Source of the DNA: a virus
Direction: 5' to 3' (one strand)
Length of the DNA: 59,590 nucleotides
Virus record (IMG/VR): IMGVR_UViG_3300017917_000757
Location: 1-59,590 of that record
A model generated the notes under the pieces. The model did not search any database. It was not told where the DNA came from and saw nothing but the letters and a program-made list of their open reading frames with translations. A program made the position numbers and the translations under genes. How positions within the stretch are numbered: position 1 is the stretch's first letter; every line of letters starts with the position of its first letter. Shown in pieces: positions 32,755 through 40,043 of the stretch.

Positions 32755-32785
32755 CCCGGGGTGGTTCGCCACCTCGGGTTTTTTT
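32755..32785 (+). terminator. Intrinsic terminator
   Basis: A 10-bp stem (CCCGGGGTGG/CCACCTCGGG, one G-T pair) with TTCG loop and seven T. Confidence 0.9.
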
Positions 32786-32833
32786 CGCCGTATCGCTCAC
32801 GGCTCAATCTTTCCACGCAGGAGGAACCAATGA

Positions 32834-33436
32834 ATGACACGCGATGACTTCCAGTACTGCTACGACCAGTACTACCTAGCGATCGTCAATGACGGCGCCT
32901 GGTATCGAGAGCTGCGCAACTGCCTCGATGACGGTGTTTCGTTCCAGATGTTCACGAAAAAGGTGGACTACATGGCCGAAGTGATCAGGCGCAAGCACCA
33001 CCTTGAAGACTGCAACACCCATCACAAGGTCTACATCAGGCTCATGGTGCTGGAGTACATGCTCGACAAGCCGATGATCAAAGCCAAGTTCGGCAACGAC
33101 GACATCTTCTGCACGCACATCAGCTTCTGCCACCAGGAAGACATGGGCTGGCTCGTCCGCGACGTCCTCGACGCACCCGCAACCCAACCCACAACCCAAC
33201 CCGAAACCACACAGGAGAACACTATGGCTTCCATCGAAATCAAGAACATCACCTTCATCAACAACACTGACGTGACCACGCTCACCGATGAGCAGCTCAT
33301 CGACGCCATCAAGAAGCTGGAGGCCGAGATCGCTGACCTTCAGGCGGTGAAGACCAACTCGACCAAGATCAAGGACAAGATCGGCACATTGCAGGACACG
33401 CTGGCCAAGGTCGTCGCCATCCTCGACGCCAGGTGA
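32834..33436 (+). CDS. Two-part early protein, 200 aa, with an internal start
   Basis: ATG 32834 lies shortly after GGAGG. Residues 1-117 form one unit rich in Tyr, Cys and His (DDFQYCYDQYYLAIV, then CTHISFCHQED). A low-complexity linker (PATQPTTQPETTQENT) follows, then residues 131-200, a separate helical unit (LEAEIADLQAVK, then TLAKVVAILDAR). The linker encodes AGGAG and an in-frame ATG at 33224, so the second unit could also be made alone. Functions unknown. Confidence 0.7.
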   Translation: MTRDDFQYCYDQYYLAIVNDGAWYRELRNCLDDGVSFQMFTKKVDYMAEVIRRKHHLEDCNTHHKVYIRLMVLEYMLDKPMIKAKFGNDDIFCTHISFCHQEDMGWLVRDVLDAPATQPTTQPETTQENTMASIEIKNITFINNTDVTTLTDEQLIDAIKKLEAEIADLQAVKTNSTKIKDKIGTLQDTLAKVVAILDAR

Positions 33437-33756
33437 AAACCTCTGAGCTGACAGAAGCCGCCCTCGACTGGGCGGTGGCGAAGTGTCAAGAAGCAGCCGC
33501 AGGCTTACCTGCCGGGTATTGGACAGGTGCTGTGGCGAGAGGCAACTTCAACCCATCAACCGACTGGTCACAAGGCGGGCCGATCATTGAGCGGGAGGGG
33601 ATCGCTATTGGCAAAGGCGATGAACAGTGGGCCGCGTTCGCCAACGCCGACACAGAGGAAGGCACACTAGGCCCCACACCCCTGATCGCAGCCATGCGCT
33701 GCTATGTGGCAAGCAAGCTGGGCGAGGAAGTCGATGTGCCAGACGAACTGCAATGA
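33433..33756 (+). CDS. NinX-like (DUF2591) protein, 107 aa
   Basis: GTG start at 33433 overlapping the upstream stop. The pattern LTEAALDWAVAKCQ, then NFNPSTDWSQGGPIIEREGI and a Met/Ala/Tyr-rich C-terminal helix (AAMRCYVASKLG) matches the DUF2591/NinX family. Function of the family is unknown. A terminator follows at 33776. Confidence 0.85.
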   Translation: MKTSELTEAALDWAVAKCQEAAAGLPAGYWTGAVARGNFNPSTDWSQGGPIIEREGIAIGKGDEQWAAFANADTEEGTLGPTPLIAAMRCYVASKLGEEVDVPDELQ

Positions 33757-33775
33757 CCATCATGACCCAACCACA

Positions 33776-33801
33776 GGGAGCTTCGGCTCCCTTTTCTTTT
33801 T
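33776..33801 (+). terminator. Intrinsic terminator
   Basis: Stem GGGAGC/GCTCCC with TTCG loop, then TTTTCTTTTT. Confidence 0.9.
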
Positions 33802-33841
33802 CAACACCCAACTCCCGATTCGATATTTACGCGAGGCTTAC

Positions 33842-34138
33842 ATGGAACATCAACCAATCATCGAGCGACAGATCAACGGCGGAACCCAGAAGGTCTACCG
33901 CTTCGACAACGGCCAGGGCGCCAGCGTTGTGCGCCACATGTACAGCTACGGCTCAGATTCCGGCAAGTGGGAGCTGGCAGTGATCCGGTTCACGGGCGCT
34001 GGAGTCTGGGACTGGACGCTGGACTACACCGCGCCGATCACGGACGACGTCATCGGCCACCTCGACTGGCATGAGGTCGAGTCCTACCTCGATCAGATCG
34101 CCGCCCTGCCCAATCAACAACTCAAGGAAGCAGCATGA
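33842..34138 (+). CDS. Small protein of unknown function, 98 aa
   Basis: I chose ATG 33842 after GCGAGGC. The product (MEHQPIIERQINGGTQKVY) is beta-rich with several Trp, then a short helical C-terminus. It overlaps the next gene by 4 nt. Family not recognised. Confidence 0.65.
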   Translation: MEHQPIIERQINGGTQKVYRFDNGQGASVVRHMYSYGSDSGKWELAVIRFTGAGVWDWTLDYTAPITDDVIGHLDWHEVESYLDQIAALPNQQLKEAA

Positions 34139-34506
34139 CCACTGACACCATCGACCTGAAATCCAGACTGTCTCAGTTCACCGGCACCACGACCTACTTC
34201 TACCATCCGCTGTACCCGTGGATGCGCTACACCGATGGCATGAAGTTCTTCTGCGAGAACGCTGGCAACGGCGCCTACTGGTTCCTCGACATAATGGGCA
34301 CCGAGCTGAAGAAGCACGCCGCCAAGCATCGACGTCTCAACATCCACATGAGCGTCGGTGGCGGAGGCGAGGGCCGCATCGAAGCGACGCCCGAAGGACG
34401 TGTCCGCCCCATCTGGACAAAGTTCATCCCGTGGACCGACTGCCCGTCCGACTTCTACGAGTTCCGCCTGACACACGGCGTCCTCTACCTGCCATCCGAG
34501 GACTGA
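34135..34506 (+). CDS. DUF6876-like protein, 123 aa
   Basis: The block LSQFTGTTTYFYHPLYPWMR, then YTDGMKFFCENAGNGAYWFL is characteristic of the DUF6876 family of small phage and bacterial proteins. The rest is a beta sheet with His-rich turns. Activity unknown. It overlaps its upstream neighbour as ATGA. Confidence 0.8.
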   Translation: MTTDTIDLKSRLSQFTGTTTYFYHPLYPWMRYTDGMKFFCENAGNGAYWFLDIMGTELKKHAAKHRRLNIHMSVGGGGEGRIEATPEGRVRPIWTKFIPWTDCPSDFYEFRLTHGVLYLPSED

Positions 34507-34507
34507 C

Positions 34508-34609
34508 ATGACGCCGGAGGTAATCAAAGCGATCGGCAGCGAAATCGTCACGCCGATCTGTGTGGTGGCGGGCATCGCCATCTGGCTTTACTTCATCACG
34601 AAGGATTGA
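34508..34609 (+). CDS. 33-aa membrane micro-protein
   Basis: ATG 34508, 1 nt after the upstream stop. Residues about 13-29 (VTPICVVAGIAIWLYFIT) form a membrane helix. Tight packing between two genes supports translation. Function unknown. Confidence 0.5.
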   Translation: MTPEVIKAIGSEIVTPICVVAGIAIWLYFITKD

Positions 34610-34610
34610 C

Positions 34611-34880
34611 ATGGGGCAGACCAAGAAGCTCTTCGAGCCTGCCGTTGGCGAGGCTCCCAAGCCCGAGACGCAGGCACAGAAGGCAGCAAAGACCGTCGAC
34701 CGGATGAAGACCGAGACGATCCACGCCCAAGCCATGCAGCTCGAATACATCCGCATGCGACTGATCGCATCGGAGGACGAGGTGAAGCGTTTGCGCGACA
34801 CCAACCGCAGCCTGGAGCTGAAACTTATCAGCTCACAGAAACTCATTCAGCAACTTCAAGGAGCAAACGATGGGACTTGA
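34611..34880 (+). CDS. Coiled-coil protein, 89 aa
   Basis: ATG 34611 one base after the micro-protein stop. After a Pro-rich N-terminus, residues about 28-82 form a heptad-type coiled coil (AMQLEYIRMRLIASEDEVK, RSLELKLISSQKLIQQL). The end encodes the ribosome site AAGGAGC of the next gene. Function unknown. Confidence 0.7.
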   Translation: MGQTKKLFEPAVGEAPKPETQAQKAAKTVDRMKTETIHAQAMQLEYIRMRLIASEDEVKRLRDTNRSLELKLISSQKLIQQLQGANDGT

Positions 34881-35274
34881 TATGTACGCCTACACAGCAC
34901 CGATGGAGATGGTCGGTAACAAAGAGGTTGACCTCAACGATGTCATCTTCGAGGATGGCACCCGCCGCCCCGGCGTGGACACAGACTTCGCCTACTGGCG
35001 CAAGTTCAACAACCTGCACGGTTGGATGGCCGAGCTGTACTACAAGAAGGGCGGCACGAAGGACGTCTTCAACTGCACAACGGTCAGGCTCATGCCAGCA
35101 GACCTCGACAGGCTCGAAGCCGAAGCGCCAACGCTCAAGCCCGCCAACGGATTTTTCTGGGGCGACCAAGAGCCGATGTCTGACAACGACATTCAGGAGG
35201 TGCGCGAGTTCGTGGCCAAGGCCAGAGAGGCAATCGCCAGCGGCAAGGCCGTGATCTACGACAGTTGGTGGTGA
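34870..35274 (+). CDS. Phage protein with MGLDMY N-terminus, 134 aa
   Basis: The N-terminus MGLDMYAYT is shared by many small phage and bacterial proteins of unknown role. The following FAYWRKFNNLHGWMAELYY block and acidic C-terminal helix (DNDIQEVREFVAKAREAI) are consistent with that family. A terminator follows. Confidence 0.75.
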   Translation: MGLDMYAYTAPMEMVGNKEVDLNDVIFEDGTRRPGVDTDFAYWRKFNNLHGWMAELYYKKGGTKDVFNCTTVRLMPADLDRLEAEAPTLKPANGFFWGDQEPMSDNDIQEVREFVAKAREAIASGKAVIYDSWW

Positions 35275-35293
35275 CCAACATGACATCCCCAGA

Positions 35294-35326
35294 GCAAAGA
35301 CCCGGCATCGACCGGGTCTTCTGCTT
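35294..35326 (+). terminator. Intrinsic terminator
   Basis: Stem AGACCCGG/CCGGGTCT with CATCGA loop, extended by AGCA/TGCT, followed by TTCTGCTTTC. Confidence 0.75.
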
Positions 35327-35371
35327 TCTGGGGCCCGCAACACAAACCAACGCAACACAACGGAGAAACCT

Positions 35372-36625
35372 ATGCCCACATGCGAACAGACCGTCGCCAT
35401 GCTCAAAGAGAAGCTGGTCGAGCAGGATCAATTCATCCAGAAGATCAGCAGCGCACCGCTTATACCGGCTGTCGTAATCGAGAAGGCCAAGGCTGGCATG
35501 CTCGTCGCAGCCGGACCTCGGCTGGTCATGGCGCACAACTTTGCTGGCGCAGACGTCGGCTCGACGGTGATGATCCACCCCGAGACGCACCAGGCGCTCA
35601 GCTTGTCGCCGTTCAAGAACAAGCTCGGCTCTCCGTGCGTTGTCGAAGGTGTCATGCCCGACGGTCGCATCGAAGTCCTGGCATCTGGCGACAAGCGCAT
35701 CGTCGTCAAGGCGGCGGCGCTCAAGAACGTCAAGATCGAACCCGGCAGCACGGCGCTGCTCGATGACTCAGGGTTTGTGCTGATGGAGCTGGTCTCGCCT
35801 CCCAAGATCGAGGTCAGCCGCCACACCCACGTCCATTGGGATCAGATCGGCGGCAACGACAGGGCCAAGCGTGAGCTGCGCGAGGCAGTCGACATGATCC
35901 GCGGCGACTCGTCCATCTTTGCGGCGTACGGAGCCAAGGCACCCAAGGGTGTGCTGCTCTACGGTCCGCCTGGCTGCGGCAAGACGATGCTCGGCAAGGC
36001 TGTGGCTACCGAGCTGGGCAGCGACGCGTTCATGTACGTCAAGGCGCCCGAGCTGCTGAACATGTACGTCGGCGCAACAGAAGAGCGCATCCGCTCCCTG
36101 TTCCGCTCGGCTCGTGACCACAAGGCACGCACCGGTCAGACGGCGGTGATCTTCATCGACGAGGCGGACGCCATCCTGCAAGAGCGTGGCACCGGTCGCT
36201 CCGGCGACATGGAAAAGACCATCGTGCCTTCGTTCCTCACGGAGATGGACGGCATCTCCGAGTCCGCAGCCATGGTCATCCTGGCTACGAACCGTCCCGA
36301 CACCCTCGATTCAGCCGTCATCCGCGACGGTCGCATCGACGCCCGCATCCTCATTGACAGACCAGGCCCGAAGGAGGTGACCGACATCTTCCGCATCAAC
36401 CTCAACGGCATGCCAACCCACGACTGCATGGTCGAAGACCTTGCAGCGCAGAGCACTGACTTGCTGTTCAACACGCCGAGCATGAAGGCTCGCATCAGCG
36501 GCGCGATGGTCGCTGGTGTGGTCGAGCGTGCCAAGCGTGCAGCCGTTCGCCGTGACATTGCAATGGGCAAGGTCAGCGGCATCACCATGGTCGACATCAC
36601 GACCGCCATCACCGAAGGAGAATGA
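35372..36625 (+). CDS. Proteasomal-type AAA+ ATPase (ARC/Mpa/PAN-like), 417 aa
   Basis: ATG 35372 after ACGGAGAAACC. Layout: short N-terminal helix, OB-like beta domain (about residues 40-145), then an AAA+ domain. Walker A is GPPGCGKT at 198-205, pore loop Met-Tyr-Val-Gly at 231-234, Walker B FIDEAD with Asp263 and Glu264, and Arg318 and Arg321 in RDGRIDARI serve as arginine-finger candidates. This coil-OB-AAA order is that of proteasomal and FtsH-like unfoldases. The C-terminus ends TEGE, without the HbYX dock used to open proteasomes, and no transmembrane segment or protease domain is present. It probably unfolds or remodels proteins alone or with a host or phage partner. Confidence 0.85.
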   Translation: MPTCEQTVAMLKEKLVEQDQFIQKISSAPLIPAVVIEKAKAGMLVAAGPRLVMAHNFAGADVGSTVMIHPETHQALSLSPFKNKLGSPCVVEGVMPDGRIEVLASGDKRIVVKAAALKNVKIEPGSTALLDDSGFVLMELVSPPKIEVSRHTHVHWDQIGGNDRAKRELREAVDMIRGDSSIFAAYGAKAPKGVLLYGPPGCGKTMLGKAVATELGSDAFMYVKAPELLNMYVGATEERIRSLFRSARDHKARTGQTAVIFIDEADAILQERGTGRSGDMEKTIVPSFLTEMDGISESAAMVILATNRPDTLDSAVIRDGRIDARILIDRPGPKEVTDIFRINLNGMPTHDCMVEDLAAQSTDLLFNTPSMKARISGAMVAGVVERAKRAAVRRDIAMGKVSGITMVDITTAITEGE

Positions 36626-36626
36626 C

Positions 36627-36836
36627 ATGGCAACCCAACTGCGCAAAACCGTACACCACGGCAATGAAGGCGACAGCGCAACCCTCTCGTCGCTTCGTCC
36701 TCCGAGCATCGACGGCGCTGTGAAGGAGGCGGACTCCGCAATGAAGCGTATCGCTGCCGAAGCCCGGCGCCAGCAGGCTGAAGAGCGAGAGCGCATGAAG
36801 CGCGAGAAGCGTCGTTGCTGCGGATGCGGGTGCTGA
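36627..36836 (+). CDS. Small basic protein with Cys-rich tail, 69 aa
   Basis: ATG 36627, 1 nt after the ATPase stop, with AAGGAGA upstream. A charged helix (MKRIAAEARRQQAEERERMK) ends in RRCCGCGC. The four cysteines may bind metal or be modified. It is co-translated with the ATPase, so it may be its partner; no family recognised. Confidence 0.6.
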   Translation: MATQLRKTVHHGNEGDSATLSSLRPPSIDGAVKEADSAMKRIAAEARRQQAEERERMKREKRRCCGCGC

Positions 36837-36837
36837 C

Positions 36838-37176
36838 ATGCTGCTCATCGACGAACTCCAGCTCCTGGGCTGGCTTGCGTTGGCGACAGCCAGCGTCAGC
36901 TTCACCATCACGAAGACGCAGATGTTTGACTTCGTGCGTGACCGCCTGCCCGAAGGCAAGGTGAGCGAACTGATGCATTGCCCGTACTGCATGGCGCATT
37001 ACGTGGCGATGTTCTTTGTTGCGCTCTACGACCCGACACCCTTCACCGGTCGTTGGTATGACTTCATCGCTTGCGTGTTCATCGTTGTCACGCTGGCGAC
37101 ACTGGTCATCCAGGTGATCTCGCTGATCGCCCGCATCTTGAACGTCCTCGTGACGTACGACCCAACCATGAACTGA
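36838..37176 (+). CDS. Membrane protein with CPYC motif, 112 aa
   Basis: Membrane segments near residues 6-24 (LQLLGWLALATASVSFTIT), 53-64 and 74-101 (FIACVFIVVTLATLVIQVI). A conserved-looking loop, SELMHCPYCMAHYVAMF, carries a CPYC pair. This layout matches small phage membrane proteins of the DUF1360-like kind. Function unknown. Confidence 0.75.
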   Translation: MLLIDELQLLGWLALATASVSFTITKTQMFDFVRDRLPEGKVSELMHCPYCMAHYVAMFFVALYDPTPFTGRWYDFIACVFIVVTLATLVIQVISLIARILNVLVTYDPTMN

Positions 37177-37184
37177 TCCAGAGC

Positions 37185-37208
37185 GGCCCGGGAAACCGGG
37201 TCGTTTCC
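37185..37208 (+). terminator. Hairpin, weak terminator candidate
   Basis: Stem GGCCCGG/CCGGGTC with GAAA tetraloop, followed only by GTTTCCC. It ends a gene cluster and is followed by a TCAATCTTTACACGTAGGAG leader. Confidence 0.6.
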
Positions 37209-37254
37209 CTTCTGGTGTCAGTCACCTTTCAATCTTTACACGTAGGAGAAAAAC

Positions 37255-37704
37255 ATGAACCTCAAACTCGACGCCGAAATGATGGCTAAGATCAAAGCCC
37301 AGCTCGAAAAAGAGCAGGCGGAAGCACCGACGGATGAGATCGACAAGGCGCTCGAAGGCGCTCACGACATCCGCAAGAACCTGATCGCAGTCAAGGGTGA
37401 AGAGTTCGCCCGGCTTGCAGAGATCGGCGTCTTGATCCACAAGCAGATGGCTCTCAATGCGTTCCTGCTCAACGGAATGATGGATGCCATCGAAGGGTTC
37501 GAGGAAGAGCATCGCCGCATGATCGGCGACATTCAGGCCACGATGTTTGCGCGCATCCTCAATCACGCGTGCCACATCTACACCAAAGACCCTGACACGG
37601 AGTTCGCCGAGTCGCTGACGCCATGGATCGACCGGATCACTGATGCCGAACAGAACGGCGTCAAAGGTCTGGCCGAGAAGTTCATGAAAGGAGATGAAGA
37701 ATGA
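37255..37704 (+). CDS. Helical protein, paralogue of the 45673 gene, 149 aa
   Basis: ATG 37255 with TAGGAGA upstream. It shares a block HDIRKNLIAVKGEEFARL with HDMLKNLRAVKGENYTRV in the product of 45673-46050 on the other strand. Mostly amphipathic helices, acidic overall (DPDTEFAESLTPW). Function unknown. Confidence 0.7.
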   Translation: MNLKLDAEMMAKIKAQLEKEQAEAPTDEIDKALEGAHDIRKNLIAVKGEEFARLAEIGVLIHKQMALNAFLLNGMMDAIEGFEEEHRRMIGDIQATMFARILNHACHIYTKDPDTEFAESLTPWIDRITDAEQNGVKGLAEKFMKGDEE

Positions 37705-37871
37705 ACACCAAAGCACTGAAGATCGTGCGTCACCTGTTCTGCTCTGAGCTGGTGCCGCGTGAGCACAACCGTTCTTACCAGCGCCAGTGGGTGCGCTCGG
37801 TGCGCATGCTCGGTGACAAGTGGCTGCTGGCCAAGACACAAAGTCGGGAGGACCAGCATGCTGCCGTATGA
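37701..37871 (+). CDS. Small basic protein, 56 aa
   Basis: ATG 37701 overlapping the upstream stop, preceded by AAGGAGATG. Rich in Arg, Trp, Leu and Gln (VPREHNRSYQRQWVRSV). It overlaps the next gene by 14 nt. No family recognised. Confidence 0.6.
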   Translation: MNTKALKIVRHLFCSELVPREHNRSYQRQWVRSVRMLGDKWLLAKTQSREDQHAAV

Positions 37872-38040
37872 CTACGCCAGGTGCAAGGCAGCGTTGCCCG
37901 ACATGAACTGCAAGAGTTGCCAGCGCTGGACTGATCACCCGGATCAGACCTGGGGCCCACGCACGCCGCAGCATGAGGCCGTCAACTCTTTCGACAAGCA
38001 GTGCCAGTACATCCCCATCGACAGGGATGACCGCAAGTGA
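37858..38040 (+). CDS. Small Cys-containing protein, 60 aa
   Basis: ATG 37858 with GGGAGGA upstream. Four cysteines (Cys9, the pair in CKSCQRW, and one near the end, CQYIPID) could bind zinc. It overlaps both neighbours, so is probably co-translated. No family recognised. Confidence 0.65.
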   Translation: MLPYDYARCKAALPDMNCKSCQRWTDHPDQTWGPRTPQHEAVNSFDKQCQYIPIDRDDRK

Positions 38041-38150
38041 AGAGCGACGATGAAGACAAGATCGCCTTCATCGTGTCGGCGTACATCGTTGCGATCCTCG
38101 TTCTGATGTCTATCCATGACTGGACGTACATCAAAGAGGCGCTATCGTGA
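38037..38150 (+). CDS. 37-aa membrane micro-protein
   Basis: GTG start overlapping the upstream stop as GTGA. An acidic start (MKSDDEDK) is followed by one membrane helix (AFIVSAYIVAILVLMSI). Overlapping gene order supports expression. Function unknown. Confidence 0.5.
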   Translation: MKSDDEDKIAFIVSAYIVAILVLMSIHDWTYIKEALS

Positions 38151-38151
38151 C

Positions 38152-38520
38152 ATGGTGCTGTCCGCTTTGCCGGGCAGCAACGCCGACGTCCGTGAGCGCA
38201 CCGGACTAGGTCTTGCCACCGTTCATCGCTGGCTTGAAGACCTGCTGCTATCGAAAGAGATTCACCTCCACCACAAGGAGCTGAGTCCACACGGAGGTCC
38301 GCTGATCTCCGTCTTCTACCCGGGCCCTGCGCCAGCAGGGTTCAGACCCAAGGTGCCAAAGATGCCGACAGATCGTGAGCGCAGTGCTCGCTATCGCAAG
38401 CGTCTTCGTCAGAGCGGCGAATGGGAAGACGTCAAAGCCAGACGTCGGGCTACATACCATGCAAACAAGAAGCCGAAGCGCGACCCGCTGACGGCTGCGT
38501 TCTTTGGAGTAACAGCATGA
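38152..38520 (+). CDS. Winged-helix DNA-binding protein, 122 aa
   Basis: The segment ADVRERTGLGLATVHRWLED followed by LLLSKEIHLHHKEL looks like a helix-turn-helix with wing. The C-terminus is basic (ARYRKRLRQSGEWEDVKARR). It is a candidate transcription regulator of the early operon; target unknown. Confidence 0.7.
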   Translation: MVLSALPGSNADVRERTGLGLATVHRWLEDLLLSKEIHLHHKELSPHGGPLISVFYPGPAPAGFRPKVPKMPTDRERSARYRKRLRQSGEWEDVKARRRATYHANKKPKRDPLTAAFFGVTA

Positions 38521-39230
38521 ACCACATCGAAACACTGAAGCAGGCGCTGGAGGCACTTACCGCCAGTTGGTCAACAGAACAAGAGATGTGGAAAGTTCAT
38601 GAGATGCACATGAACGCCATCACCGCCCTCCGCACCGCCATCGAGCAGATGGAGAAGCAGGAGCCGTTTGGGTATGTGTATGAGGAGTTCTGCTTGCCTG
38701 AATGCGCGGTGCAGCAGTCTTGGGTCGAAGAACGGTTCAGCGTAATCAAGCCGCACAAATCAAATGACATTCGCAATGTCACACCGGTATACACGCACCC
38801 ATCACCAGCAGCACAGCCAGCACCTGTGCAGGAGCCTTTGGAATACTGGAATGCAGTGGAGGGATGGGTAAAGATTGACGAGGTGCGTCAGCACTTTGAT
38901 TCAGTCGGTTGCGGCACGATTTACAAAAACGCTGGCGAAGATCGTGTTCCGCTTTACACCGCAGCACAGCGGCAATGGGTTGGGCTGACGGATGAGGAGA
39001 TTGACAAACTTTTTGGCGATGGCCCTTATGTGCAAGCTATGTTGTTGCGTGATGTTGCCAGAGCCATCGAAGCCAAGCTGCGCGAGAAGAACGCAGCACC
39101 TGTGCAGGAGCCTGACTGGAGCAACGTCGGCAGGCTGGTCGAAGCCGCGCACCGAGCGAACGCAGCCGGGCACCTGACTGGCACAAGCAACTGGGCGGCG
39201 GCAGTGTTTAAGTACATGAGCGAAGCATGA
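38517..39230 (+). CDS. Mosaic early protein, 237 aa
   Basis: ATG 38517 overlapping the upstream stop as ATGA. A helical N-terminus (ALEALTASWSTEQEMWK) leads to a mosaic body with two PAPVQEP-type linkers, typical of Ead/Ea22-like mosaic phage proteins. The C-terminal helix (RLVEAAHRANAAGH) is separate. Function unknown. Confidence 0.65.
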   Translation: MNHIETLKQALEALTASWSTEQEMWKVHEMHMNAITALRTAIEQMEKQEPFGYVYEEFCLPECAVQQSWVEERFSVIKPHKSNDIRNVTPVYTHPSPAAQPAPVQEPLEYWNAVEGWVKIDEVRQHFDSVGCGTIYKNAGEDRVPLYTAAQRQWVGLTDEEIDKLFGDGPYVQAMLLRDVARAIEAKLREKNAAPVQEPDWSNVGRLVEAAHRANAAGHLTGTSNWAAAVFKYMSEA

Positions 39231-39310
39231 ACTGGTTGTTCTACACCATGCTGGCGCTGTTCGCCTGGTTCTGGTTCGGTGTCCTGGCATTCATTTGGAA
39301 TCTGTATTGA
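39227..39310 (+). CDS. 27-aa membrane micro-protein
   Basis: ATG 39227 overlapping the upstream stop as ATGA. Almost entirely one Trp/Phe-rich membrane helix (FYTMLALFAWFWFGVLAFI). Expression inferred from overlap only. Confidence 0.4.
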   Translation: MNWLFYTMLALFAWFWFGVLAFIWNLY

Positions 39311-39431
39311 GGCGAAACTTCAACCGCGAAGCCCATCGTGGTGCAAAGCTGTGATGCCATCGAAACTCGCGCCTCAATGTTTCTGAGCGGGGACGAATCA
39401 CAGAAACGGGCTTCACTAAACAAAGCTGAAC

Positions 39432-39908
39432 ATGAGAAAAAAGTCTAAGTACAAACCCAAGGGCGTCAGGCTTGACGTCATGTCCTGGCTCAAGAGCGGC
39501 ATGCTCAAGGCCGCTGACGTTGGCGGCGGCTCGATCATCACCCAGACCCGCATCAAGAACCACATCGCCATCGAAGCCTTGCGCAAAGGCGAGGCGACGA
39601 AGGATGACATGGACGCCATGATCAATGCGTTCAATGTCACCGAGGCGTTGGCAATGCGTGGGTTAGGGGAGGACTACCGCACCGAGATCAGAGCTGCACA
39701 GGATGCGCTCTTCTCAATCGGTACACGCGCCAAAGACAAGGGCAGGTTCGTCATCACCGGACCTGAACTGGTGGCTATCAACACAGCGATGGAGGTGCAT
39801 GACGCGCAGCTCGACATCTGCACCGTCGCTCAACTCGAAGCTGCTCTTGACTATGTGTGGGAGCAGATCAGACAGAAGAACGTCAGGCGCATCCCAACTC
39901 CCTCCTGA
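39432..39908 (+). CDS. Conserved phage early protein, 158 aa
   Basis: The N-terminus KYKPKGVRLDVMSWLKSGM and the RIKNHIAIEALRKGEATKDD segment recur in short proteins of Burkholderiales-type phages. Helical and basic at the start, with an acidic C-terminal part. Function unknown. A 121-bp gap precedes it, holding only small inverted repeats. Confidence 0.75.
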   Translation: MRKKSKYKPKGVRLDVMSWLKSGMLKAADVGGGSIITQTRIKNHIAIEALRKGEATKDDMDAMINAFNVTEALAMRGLGEDYRTEIRAAQDALFSIGTRAKDKGRFVITGPELVAINTAMEVHDAQLDICTVAQLEAALDYVWEQIRQKNVRRIPTPS

Positions 39909-39913
39909 CCACC

Positions 39914-39955
39914 GCTACATCCCGCCCTTCCGGGGGCGGGACTCCGCTTCCCTCT
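39914..39955 (+). repeat. TTMCGG hairpin element, copy 3
   Basis: CGCTACA precedes an 8-bp perfect stem (TCCCGCCC/GGGCGGGA) with loop TTCCGG, followed by CTCCGCTTCC. Third copy of the element at 31860 and 32190. Confidence 0.75.
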
Positions 39956-39998
39956 ATTTCCAAGCTCTTTCCAACACCTCCAGCTTCCCCGCTTCGTG

Positions 39999-40026
39999 AC
40001 CCGCCAATCGGCGGGTTTTGTTTTTT
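39999..40026 (+). terminator. Intrinsic terminator
   Basis: Stem ACCCGCC/GGCGGGT with AATC loop, then TTTGTTTTTT. Confidence 0.9.
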
Positions 40027-40043
40027 GTAACCACGGAGAAACT

